DNA from: Kitasatospora sp. NBC_00458
GTDB lineage: Bacteria; Actinomycetota; Actinomycetes; Streptomycetales; Streptomycetaceae
DNA: 64,000 nucleotides
Direction: 5' to 3'
Assembly: GCF_036013975.1 (NCBI RefSeq)
Contig: NZ_CP107904.1
Span: forward strand, 1,612,001-1,676,000
How positions within the stretch are numbered: the stretch's first letter is position 1; the number at the start of each line of letters is the position of its first letter. The notes below the pieces were generated by a model, which was not told the DNA's origin, did no database searches, and saw only the letters and a list, made by a program, of their open reading frames with translations. Made by a program: the position numbers and the translations under genes. This document shows positions 51,512 to 62,500 of the stretch, piece by piece.

Positions 51512-52810
51512 TCAGGAGGAGGCCGGCCGCTCGGGGAAGCTCCGCAGGCCGCGCAACGGGCTGGCCAGCAGCACCGCACCGGCCGACAGCAGCACGCCCG
51601 CCATGATCCAGATGGTGGTGCGGGCGCCGAGCACCTCGCCCAGCCAGCCGCCGAGCAGGGCGCCCACCGGGATGGCGCTGAAGTTGACGGTCGAGGCGCT
51701 GGCCCGGATCCGGCCGATCATCGCCGGCGGGCAGTACGACTGGTAGAAGCTCCCGGCGATGACGTTCCCGGCGATCACGCCGCAGACCGCGACCGACCAG
51801 GCGACGGCACTCGCCGCCAGCGGCAGCTGCTCACCGGCCAGCGGCAGCAGCAGGATGAACGGCGCGGCGACCAGCTCGCAGAGCAGCAGCCCGCGCGCCG
51901 TGCCGAACCGCCGGGCGATCCGGCCCGCCAGCGCCGCACCGGCCAGGCCGCCGACCGACACCACCGCGAAGACCAGGCCGATCCCGCCGGGCGTCACCCC
52001 CACGCTGCGGACCAGGAAGACCGTCTGCACCGCCTGGATGCCGTTCAGCCCGAGGTTGCCGACGGCGCCGAAGACCGCCAGCGTCCGCAGGTACGGGTCG
52101 CCCGCCAGGAAGCGGACGCCCTCGCCGATCTCCTTCAGGATGCCGCGCCGCTCGGAGACCGGCGGCGGGGTCTCCTCGACCCGGATGGTGCCCACGCAGA
52201 GCGCCGACACCAGGTAGGTGACCGAGTCGGCGAGCAGCCCGCTGGCCGCTCCGAACACCTGGGAGAGCAGGCCGGCCAGGCCGGGCCCGGCGATCTCCGC
52301 CGCCGAGTCCCCGGAGCGCAGCTTGACGTTGGCCTCCAGCAGGTCGTCCTTGGCGACCAGGGCGGGCAGCACGGCTCCGTACGCGGTGGAGAAGAACACC
52401 TTGACCGCGCCGGCCAGCAGCGCGACCGCCACCAGCTGGCCCATGGTCAGGACGTCGAACCAGCCGGCCACCGGCACGCTGGCGAACAGCACCAGCAGCA
52501 GCAGGTCGCAGGCCAGCATCACCTTGAGCCGGGGCCAGCGGTCCACCCAGGCCCCGGCCAGCAGGCCGAGGAAGAGCCACGGCACCCAGGCGGAGGCGGT
52601 CAGCACGCCGACCATGAACGGCGAGGCGTCGAGGGTGACGACGGCCACCAGGGCGAGGGCGACGTTGCCGACGGCGGTGCCGAGCCCGCTGGTCGTCTCA
52701 CCGATCCAGAGCTTGCGGAAGTCGCCCTGCGCCCAGAGGCCCCAGCGGTTCCTGCGTCCCTTGTCCGGCTGGTCCGCCACGGGCGGCGGCGGGGCGGAGA
52801 CAGTGGTCAT
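51512..52810 (-). CDS. MFS exporter (EntS-like)
   Basis: A 432-residue major facilitator with about 12 hydrophobic segments; the first follows DFRKLWIGETTSGLGTAVGN, typical of the EntS/macrolide-export subgroup, and the conserved loop GAWVDRWPRLKVM lies between helices two and three. Expected role: export of the NRPS product, possibly also resistance. The ATG is six bases downstream of the NRPS stop, so the two genes are one transcript and probably coupled. Confidence 0.9.
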   Translation of the reverse strand: MTTVSAPPPPVADQPDKGRRNRWGLWAQGDFRKLWIGETTSGLGTAVGNVALALVAVVTLDASPFMVGVLTASAWVPWLFLGLLAGAWVDRWPRLKVMLACDLLLLVLFASVPVAGWFDVLTMGQLVAVALLAGAVKVFFSTAYGAVLPALVAKDDLLEANVKLRSGDSAAEIAGPGLAGLLSQVFGAASGLLADSVTYLVSALCVGTIRVEETPPPVSERRGILKEIGEGVRFLAGDPYLRTLAVFGAVGNLGLNGIQAVQTVFLVRSVGVTPGGIGLVFAVVSVGGLAGAALAGRIARRFGTARGLLLCELVAAPFILLLPLAGEQLPLAASAVAWSVAVCGVIAGNVIAGSFYQSYCPPAMIGRIRASASTVNFSAIPVGALLGGWLGEVLGARTTIWIMAGVLLSAGAVLLASPLRGLRSFPERPASS

Positions 52811-52816
52811 GACGGG

Positions 52817-53560
52817 TCACTCTCCAAGCTTCTGGGCCAGCACGGCGGCGATCCGTGCGACGGGTTCGGGCTGGGTCATGGCGCCGTGCTCGCAGGCGAC
52901 GCGGTGGAGCGTGACGTGCCCGTCCACGTACGGCCGCCAGGCCTTCTCGTAGGGCCAGTCCGCCGGCTTGTCGAGGGTGGCGCCGAAGAAGAGGACGTCG
53001 CCCCGGTAGCGGTCCGGCACGTGCTCGGCCATGAGTTTCCGGTGGTGTTCGAAGACGTCGGGCAGGATCCCGGCGGCCTCGCCGAGCAGCGCGGTGAGGT
53101 CGGCCTGGCCGCGCCCGTCGGCCGGGTCGTAGCCGAGCGAGGCGAGCAGTTCGGCGAGGGTGTCGACGGGCTCGTCGGACGGCGGGGCGTCGGCGTGCCC
53201 GGCCGGGTCGGCCGGTGCTCCGTCCAGGAGGGCCAGCAGGGCGACCTCGGCACCGTCGGCCTGGAGCCGGACGGCCATCGCCTGGGCGACGACCGCGCCG
53301 AAGGACCAGCCGAGCAGGTGGTACGGGCCCTCGGGCTGGACGGCCCGCAGCTCGCGCACGTAGTCCTCGGCGATCTCGGTGACGGCGGCCGGGGAGCCGC
53401 CGTGCAGACCGCGGGCCTGGAGGCCGTAGACCGGGCGGTCGGGGCCGAGGTGGCGCAGCAGGCCGGAGTAGACCCAGCTGATGCCGGCGGCGGGGTGGAC
53501 GCAGAACAGCGGTGCCCTGGTGCCTCCGGCGCGCAGCGGGAGCAGGACGTCGAGGGCGTC
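52817..53560 (-). other. NRPS thioesterase domain
   Basis: Type I TE at the C-terminus: [19 protein letters not shown], nucleophile Ser in [10 protein letters not shown] (around 53300), candidate Asp in LLALLDGAP and His in CEHGAMTQP (around 52880). It releases the chain by hydrolysis or cyclisation; the sequence does not say which. Confidence 0.9.
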
Positions 53561-56500
53561 CGCGCCCGCCGTCCGGGCCGGGGCTCCCCCGCCGGTGGCG
53601 GTGCCGGTGGCGGCCGTCGGGGAGTCCGCCGGGTCGAGGCGGCGGGCCAGCCCGGCGACGGTGGGGGCCTCGAAGAGGGCCCGCATGCCGAGGTCGGCGC
53701 CGAGTGCGGTGCGGATCCGGCCGAGCAGCTTCATGGCGAGCAGCGAGTGGCCGCCGAGGTCGAAGAAGCCGTCGTCGACGGAGACCCCGGGCAGTCCGAG
53801 GACCTCGGCGAAGAGGTCGCAGAGCAGCTTCTCGCGCGGGGTGCGGGGCGGGCGGCCGGTGGGTGAGGCGGCGAAGTCCGGTGCGGGCAGGGCACGGTGG
53901 TCCACCTTGCCGCTCGCGGTCAGGGGCAGGGCGCCGAGGGTGACGAACGCGGCCGGGACCATGTGGGCGGGCAGCGACTCGGCGGCGAAGGCGCGCAGTT
54001 CGGCCGGGTCGAGCCGGTCGGCCGGGTCGAGCGGGTCGGGCAGGTCGGCCGGGTCGGGCAGGTCGCCTCGGCCGGTCGGCCGGTCGCCGGGGGCCGGGTC
54101 GGCGACCAGGTAGGCGACCAGCCGGGGGCCGGCGGCGGAGTCCTCGCGCGCCGTCACGGTGGCGGCGAGGACGCGCGGGTGGCTGGTCAGCACGTGCTCG
54201 ATCTCGCCGGGTTCGATCCGGAAGCCGCGGATCTTGACCTGCTGGTCGGTGCGGCCCAGGTACTCGACCCGGCCGTCGCGGGTGCGGCGGACGAGGTCGC
54301 CGGTGCGGTACATCCTCTCCCCCGCGCCGAACGGGCCCGCGCCGAGCAGGTCGGCGGCGAACGGGTCGGCGACGAAGCGTTCGGCGGTCAGGCCAGGCCG
54401 GCCGAGGTAGCCGCGGGCCAGGCCCGCCCCGGCGAGGTACAGCTCCCCGGGGACCCCGACGGGCACCGGGTTCAGCCGCCCGTCGAGGACGTAGGCCCGG
54501 GTGCCGAGGACGGTCCGGCCCAGCGCGGGGCGGTCGGTGTCGGCGAGCGGCTGGATCAGCGCGTCGACCGTGGACTCGGTGGGCCCGTACAGGTTGTACG
54601 CGGTGGTGCCGGGGGTCTCGCGCAGCCTCGTCCACAGGGACTGGCCGACCGCCTCGCCGCCGAGCAGCACCACCTGCGGCGCGGGTGCGTCCAGCAGGCC
54701 CTCGTCCAGGAGCCGTTCGGCGTAGGAGGGGGTGACCTCCAGGACGCCGACCCGCTCGGTCCGGAGGTGCCGCACCAGGGCGGCGGCGTCGCGGCGGACC
54801 TCGTCGCCGATCAGGTGCAGCTCGTGGCCGGCGACCATCCAGAGCAGGCCGTCCCAGGAGGCGTCGAAGCCGAGCGAGGCGGTCAGGGCGACGCGCAGGC
54901 GGCCGTGGGACCGCTCCGCCGCGCCGATCGGGCCGGTCGCGGCGCGGTGGGAGGCGAGCAGGGCGGCGATCGAGCCGTGGTCCACCTGCACGCCCTTGGG
55001 GCGGCCGGTGGAGCCGGAGGTGTAGACGACGTAGGCGGTGTCCCCGGCGGCGGGGGCGACGGCGTGGCCGGCGGGGCCGCTGTCGGCGGCGGCCCGGGCG
55101 GCGGCGCCGTCCACCGGGCCGGGGCGCAGGGCGGGACGGCCGTCCAGCAGCTCGGGCAGCGGCCAGCGGTCGTCGGTGAGGACGAGCGCGGGCGCGGCGT
55201 CGGCCAGCATCGCGGCGGTCCGGTCGGCCGGGTACTCGGCGTCCAGCGGGAGGCAGGCGGCGCCGGACTTGAGGACGGCGAGCAGGGAGACCACCGTCTC
55301 GGCGGAGCGCGGCAGCGCCAGGGCGACCGGGGAGTCCGGGCCCGCGCCCGCCGCGACCAGGCGGTGGGCCAGGCGGTCGGCGAGGGCGTCGAGTTCGGCG
55401 AAGGTCAGCCTGGTCCCCCCGGCGACCAGCGCGGTCGCGTCCGGTGTGCGGGCCGCCTGGCTCGCGAAGGCGGCGGGCAGCAGCGGCACCCCGGACGGCA
55501 GCGCCTCGCCGCCGGTGAGGAGTTCGGCGCGCTCCGCGGCGGAGAGCAGCTCGACCCGGCCGATCGGCAGCTCGGGCCGGGCGGCCACCGCGGCCAGCAG
55601 CCGGCCGAAGCGGACGGCGATCGACTCGACGGTCTCCCGGTCGAACAGGTCGGTGGCGTAGTCGATCGCGCACTCCAGTCCGGCGGGCGCGCCGTCCTGG
55701 TCGAAGGACTCGCCCATGCCGACGGAGAGGTCGAACTTGGCCTCGTACCCGCCGACCGGTTCGACGGCGGCCGGCAGCCCGGCCAGGTCGAGCGGTGCGT
55801 CACCGGACCCGCCCGGAGTGCCGCCCCGGGCGCCGCCCTGGAGCAGCAGCATCACCTGGAAGAGCGGGTGGCGGGCCGGCGAGCGGGTGGGGTTGAGCTC
55901 CTCGACCAGCCGCTCGAACGGGACGTCCTGGTGGGCCTGGGCGTCGAGCTGGGCCTCCCGGACCCGGCGGAGCAGGTCGGCGAAGCCCGGGTCGCCGGAA
56001 GTGTCGGTGCGCAGGACCAGGGTGTTGACGAAGAAGCCGACCAACTCGTCCAGCGCCTCGTCGGTGCGCCCGGCGACGACCGAGCCGATCGGCACGTCGG
56101 TCCCGGCGCCGAGCCGGGTGAGCAGCGCGGCCAGGCCCGCCTGCAGGGTCATGAACATCGTGACCCGCTGCTCGCGCGACAACTCGACCAGTGCGCGGTG
56201 GAGTTCGGCGCCCAGCTGGAGGACGACGCGGTCCCCGCGGTGGCTGCTGTCGGCCCGCCGGGGGCGGTCGGCCGGGAGGGCGATCTCCTCCGGGATCCCG
56301 GCCAGGGTCTCGCGCCAGTAGGCGAGTTGGCGGGCGGCCAGGCTCCCGGGGTCGTTCTCGTCGCCGAGCAGCTCGCGCTGCCAGAGGGCGTAGTCGGCGT
56401 ACTGGACCGGGAGTCGCTCCCACTCGGGCGCGGCGCCGTCACGCCGGGCGGCGTAGGCCCCGGCGAGGTCGCGCAGCAGCGGGCCCATCGACCAGCCGTC

Positions 56501-59500
56501 ACCCGCGATGTGGTGCAGGACGAGGACGAGCAGGTGCTCGTCCGGGGCGAGCGGGAGGAGGTGGGCGCGGACCGGCAGGTCGGCGGCGAGGTCGAACGGG
56601 ACCGCGGCGCAGGCGGCGAGCTCCGCGGCCGGGTCGGCGGGCGGGGCGGTGCGGTGGTCGAACGGCACCCGGGAGTCGGCGGGGGCGAGGATCCGCTGGT
56701 GGGGCTCGCCGTCCTGCTCGACGACGAGCGTGCGCAGGCTCTCGTGCCGGTCGACCAGGTCGCCGAGGGCGGCTTCGAGGGCCGCCGGGTCGAGCGGCCC
56801 GGTGAGGCGCAGGGCGATCGGGAGGTTGTAGAGGGCGCTGGGGCCCTCCATCCGGTCGATCAGCCAGAGCCGCCGCTGGGCGAAGGAGAGCGGCAGCGGA
56901 TCCGGGCGCTCGCCGGCCGTCAGCGCGAGCCGGGCGCCGGAGCCGTCCAGCCGCCGGTCCAGGCCCGCCGGGGTCGGCGCCTCGAAGACGTCCCGGATGC
57001 CCAGCTCGGCGCCGAGCGCGCTGCGGACGCGGCTGACGAGCTTCATGGCGAGCAGCGAGTGGCCGCCGAGGGCGAAGAAGTCGTCGTCGATCGAGACGGT
57101 CGCCAGCCCGAGGACTTCGGCGACGAGGCCGCAGAGCAGCTCCTCGCGGGCGGTCCGGGCGGCCCGGCCGCCGGCGAAGAGCCCGAAGTCCGGGGCGGGC
57201 AGGGCGCGGCGGTCGATCTTGCCGCTCGCGGTCAGGGGCAGGACGTCGAGGGTGACGACGGCGGCCGGGACCATGTGGGCGGGCAGCGACTCGGCGGCGA
57301 ACCGGCGCAGTTCGAGGGCGAGTTCGGCACCGGCGGGGGCCGGGGCAGCGGGGTCGGCGGATGCGGCGGGGCTCGGGGCCGCGGGGGCGACCGTCGCGCA
57401 GTGGGCGACCAGGCGGCGGTCGCCGTCCGCGCTCTCGTGCAGGGTCACCACGGCCTGGCGGACGGCCTCGTGGCGGGCCAGCACCTGCTCGATCTCGCCG
57501 GGTTCGATCCGGAAGCCGCGGATCTTGACCTGCTGGTCGGTGCGGCCCAGGTACTCGACCCGGCCGTCGCGGGTGCGGCGGACGAGGTCGCCGGTGCGGT
57601 ACATCCTCTCCCCCGCGCCGAACGGGCCCGCGCCGAACAGGTCGGCGGCGAACGGGTCGGCGACGAAGCGTTCGGCGGTCAGGCCCGGGCGGCCGAGGTA
57701 GCCGCGGGCCAGGCCCGCCCCGGCGAGGTACAGCTCCCCGGGGACCCCGACGGGCACCGGGTTCAGCCGCCCGTCCAGGACGTAGGCCCGGGTGCCGGGC
57801 ACGGTCAGGCCCAGGGACGGGCGCTCCGAGTCGGCGAGCGGCTGGATCAGCGCGTCGACCGTGGACTCGGTGGGCCCGTACAGGTTGTACGCGGTGGTGC
57901 CGGGGGTCTCGCGCACCCTGGTCCACAGGGACTGGCCGACCGCCTCGCCACCGAGCAGCAGCACGCGCGGCGCCGGCTCGTCCAGCAGCCCTTCGGCGAT
58001 GAGCTGTTCGGCGTAGGAGGGGGTGACGTTGACGGCGTCGAGGCCGGCCGCGCGGACGTGCCGGACCAGGGCGGCGGGGTCGCGGCGCAGGTCGTCGTCG
58101 ATCAGGTGCAGCTCGTGGCCGGCGACCATCCAGAGCAGGCTGTCCCAGGAGGCGTCGAAGCCGAGCGAGGCGGTCAGGGCGGCCCGGATCCGGCCGTGCC
58201 GCCGTTCGGGGCCGGCGAAGGTCCCGGCGCGGTGCGAGGCCAGCAGGGCGGCGATGGAGCCGTGGCTGACGACCACGCCCTTGGGGAGCCCGGTGGAGCC
58301 GGAGGTGTGGATGACGTAGGCGGCGTCGGCCGGGCCGATCCGGACGGGGAGGGCGTCGGCGGGCCGCCCCGCCCACAGCTCCTCGTCGGCCCGGAGCTGC
58401 GGGAGGCCGTCCAGGGCCTCCGGCAGCGGCCAGGCCGCGTCGGTGAGGACGACCGCCGGGCGGGCGTCGGCCAGCACCCGGACGGTGCGGTCGAGGGGGT
58501 GGTCGGCGTCCAGCGGGAGGAAGGCGGCACCGGCCTTGAGGACGGCGAGCTGGGCGACGACCGTCCCCGCCGAGCGGGGCAGGGCCAGCGCGACCAGCGA
58601 CTCCGGGCCGATGCCGGCCGCGGCCAGGCCGTGCGCGAGGCGGTTGGCGCGGGCGTCGAGTTCGGCGTAGGTCAGCCGGGTGTCCCGGAAGACCAGCGCG
58701 GTGAGCTCCGGGGTGCGGGCCGCCTGCGCCTCGAAGGCGGCCGGGACGAGCGGCCGCTCGGCGGGCAGGGGCCGTGCGCCGCCCAGCAGTTCGGCGCGCT
58801 CGCCGTCGCCGAGCAGGTCGGCCCGGCCGATCCGCCGACCGGGCTGCGCGGTCACGGCGGCGAGCAGCCGGCCGAAGCGGGCGGCGATCGACTCGACGGT
58901 CTCCCGGTCGAACAGGTCGGTGGCGTAGTCGATCGCGCAGTCCAGTCCGGCGGGCGCACCGTCGGGGCCGAAGAACTCCTCCAGCGTCACGTTCAGGTCG
59001 AACTTGGCGACGCCGGTGCCGGCCGGCAGCGGCTCGGCCCGCAGACCGGCCAGCTCCGACTCGGCGTCCGCGTTGGACTGCAGGACCATCGCCACCTGGA
59101 AGAGCGGGTGGCGGGCCAGCGAGCGGGCGGGGTTGAGCTCCTCGACCAGCCGATCGAACGGCACGTCCTGGTGGGCGTAGGCGCCGAGGCCGGTCTCCCG
59201 GACCCGGCCGAGGAGTTCGGCGAAGCTCGGGTCGCCGGAGGTGTCGGTGCGCAGGACCAGGGTGTTGACGAAGAAGCCGACCAGGTCGTCCAGCGCCTCG
59301 TCGGAGCGGCCCGCGACGACCGAGCCGATCGGCACGTCGGTCCCGGCGCCGAGCCGGGTGAGCAGCGCGGCCAGGCCCGCCTGCAGGGTCATGAACAGGG
59401 TGACGCGGTTCTCCCGCGACACCTCGACCAGCGCCCGGTGGAGTGCGGCGTCGAGGGTCAGCGCCACCCGGTCGCCGCGGTGGTCGGCGCGGGCGCCGCG

Positions 59501-62500
59501 CGGGCGGTCGGCCGGGAGGGCGATCTCCTCCGGGATCCCGGCCAGGGTCTCGCGCCAGTAGGCGAGTTGGCGGGCGGCCAGGCTCCCGGGGTCGTTCTCG
59601 TCGCCGAGCAGCTCGCGCTGCCAGAGGGCGTAGTCGGCGTACTGGACCGGGAGTCGGTCCCACTCGGGTGCGGCGCCCTCGCGCCGGGCGGCGTAGGCCC
59701 CGGCGAGGTCGCGCAGCAGCGGGCCCATCGACCAGCCGTCACCCGCGATGTGGTGCAGGGCGACCACCAGGACGTGCTCCTCGGGCGCGACCCGGAGCAG
59801 GGTGACGCGGACGGGCGGCTCGGCGGCCAGGTCGAAGGGGCGGCGGGCGGCCCGGTCGACCTCGGCGTCGACGGATTCGGCCGTGCAGTCGAGGAGTTCG
59901 ACCGCGAGGGGGGTTCCGGCGGGGGCCGGGATCAGCTGGTGGGGCTCGCCGTCGTGCTCGGCGATGACGGTGCGCAGGCTCTCGTGCCGGTCGACCAGGT
60001 CGCCGAGGGCGGCTTCGAGCGCGGCCCGGTCGAGCGGCCCGGTGAGGCGCAGGGCGAGCGGCATGTTGTAGAGGGCGCTGGGGCCCTCCATCCGGTCGAT
60101 CAGCCAGAGCCGCTGCTGGGCGAAGGAGAGCGGCAGGCGCTCCGGGCGGGCCCCGGCGGTCGGGGCGGGCCGGGTGCCGGAGCCGTCCAGCCGCCGGTCC
60201 AGGCCCGCCGGGGTCGGCGCCTCGAAGACGTCCCGGATGCCCAGTTCGGCGCCGAGGGCCGAACGGACCCGGCTGAGCAGCTTGGTGGCGAGCAGCGAGT
60301 GGCCGCCGAGGGCGAAGAAGTCGTCGTCGGCGGAGACCTCCGGCAGGCCGAGGACCTCGGCGAAGAGTCCGCAGAGGATCTCCTCGCGGGCCGTGCGGGC
60401 GGCCCGGCCGCCGGTCGCGGCGGCGAAGTCGGGGGCGGGCAGGGCGGCCCGGTCGAGCTTGCCGTTGACGTTGAGCGGCAGCGCGTCCAGGACCACGAAG
60501 GCCGCCGGGATCATGTAGTCGGGCAGGGTGGCGGCCGCCCGGGCGCGCAGTGCGGCCGGGTCGAGCCGCGGCGTGCCGACCAGGTAGGCGACCAGCCGGG
60601 TGCCGGCCGTGCCGTCCTGGTGCGGCAGCACGGCGGCCTGGAGGACGTCGGGGTCGGCGGTGAGGGTGGCCTCGATCTCGCCGGGCTCGATCCGGAAGCC
60701 GCGCACCTTGACCTGGTGGTCGGTGCGGCCCAGGTACTCGACCGCACCGTCCGGGCGGCGGCGGGCGAGGTCGCCGGTGCGGTACATCCTCTCCCCCGCG
60801 CCGAACGGGTCGGCGACGAAGCGTTCGGCGGTCAGGGCCGGGCGGCCGAGGTAGCCGCGGGCCAGGCCCACGCCGGACAGGTAGAGCTCGCCGGGGACGC
60901 CGGGCGGCACCGGGTTCAGCTGCCAGTCCAGGACGTGCGCGCGGAGGTTGGGCAGCGGGTGGCCGATCAGCGGGCGGCCGCCGTCGGCGGTGACCGGGTG
61001 GAACAGCGCGTCGACGGTGCACTCGGTGGGTCCGTACACGTTGAGGACGGCGGTGTCGGGGGCGGCGCCGAGGGCGGTCCAGAGGGACTGGCCGAGGGCC
61101 TCGCCGCCGACCATCACCAGCGTGGGCGGGCAGGTGGTGAGCAGGCCCTCCTCGACGAGCCGTTCGGCGTGGCCGGGGGTGATGTCGAGGATGTCGGCGC
61201 CGGTGCGCGCGAGGTGGCGGACGACGGCGGCGGCGTCGCGGCGCAGGTCGTCGTCGAGCACGTGGAGCTCGTGGCCGGCGACCATCCAGAGCACCGCCTC
61301 CAGCGCCGTGTCGAAGGACAGCGAGGCGGTCTGGGCGAAGGTGAACCGCCGCCCGGGCCGGGCCTGTTCGGCGACGGCGATGGTCTCGGTGCGGTGGAAG
61401 CCGAGCAGGTTGGCGAAGCCGGCGTGGCGGACCACCACGCCCTTGGGGAGGCCGGTGGAGCCGGAGGTGTAGATGACGTAGGCGGCGTGTTCGGGGCCGG
61501 CCGTGGCGGGAGGGTCCCCGGCGGGCCGGTCGGCCCACGCCCCGGGGTCGGCGGGCAGGACGGGCAGGCCCGCCAGGACCTCGGGCAGCCGCCAGCCGTC
61601 GGTGGTGAGGACGGCCGCCGGTCGGGAGTCGGCCAGCATGTGGGCGATCCGGTCGCGGGGGTGGTCGGCGTCGAGCGGCAGGAAGGCCGCGCCGGCCTTG
61701 AGGACGGCGAGCAGGGCGACCACCGACTCGGCCGAGCGGGGCATCGCGAGCGCGACCACCGACTCCGGGCCGACCCCGGCGGCCAGCAGGCCGTGGGCGA
61801 GGCGGTTGGCGCGGGCGTTCAGCTCGGCGTAGGTCAGCCGGGTGTCCCGGAAGACCAGCGCGGTGAGCTCCGGGGTGCGGGCCGCCTGCGCCTCGAACGC
61901 CGCCGGGACGAGGACGTCGGCCCCGGCGCGGACGGCGCCCTGCCAGTCGGCCAGCGCGGCCCGGCCGGCCGCGCCGAGCACGTCGAACTCGGCGACCGGG
62001 CGGTCCGGGTGGTCGGCGGCCTGGGCCAGGACCGCGGTGAGGGCGGTGGCGAGCCGCTCCGCGGTGGCCGGGTCGAAGAGGTCGGTGGCGAACTCCAGGC
62101 CGCCCTCCAGCCCGGCCGGGGTGCCGTCCGGGTGGTGGCGCTCGGAGAGGTTGAGGGTGAGGTCGAAGGCGGTGGTCGGCAGGCCGAGCGGCTCGTACGC
62201 GGTCCGGGTGCCGGGGAACTCGGGGCCGCCGCCGGCCGTGTTGTCGAAGGCGATCATCACCTGGAAGAGCGGGTGGCGGGCCAGCGTGCGGGCCGGGTTC
62301 AGCTCCTCCACCAGGCGCTCGAAGGGCACGTCCTGGTGGGCGTAGGCGGCCAGGTCGGCCTCCCGGACGCGGGCCAGCAGCTCGGCGAAGGTCGGGCGGC
62401 CGGCGAGGTCGGTGCGCAGCACCAGGGTGTTGGCGAAGAAGCCGACCAGCTCGTCGAGGGCCGGGTCGAGCCGGCCGGCCAGCGGGGTGCCGATCGGCAG

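Noticed and set aside
51437..53866. Long plus-strand frame opposite the MFS gene and NRPS end
   Set aside because: It is Gly/Gln/Arg-rich shadow sequence against strong membrane-protein and thioesterase signals.
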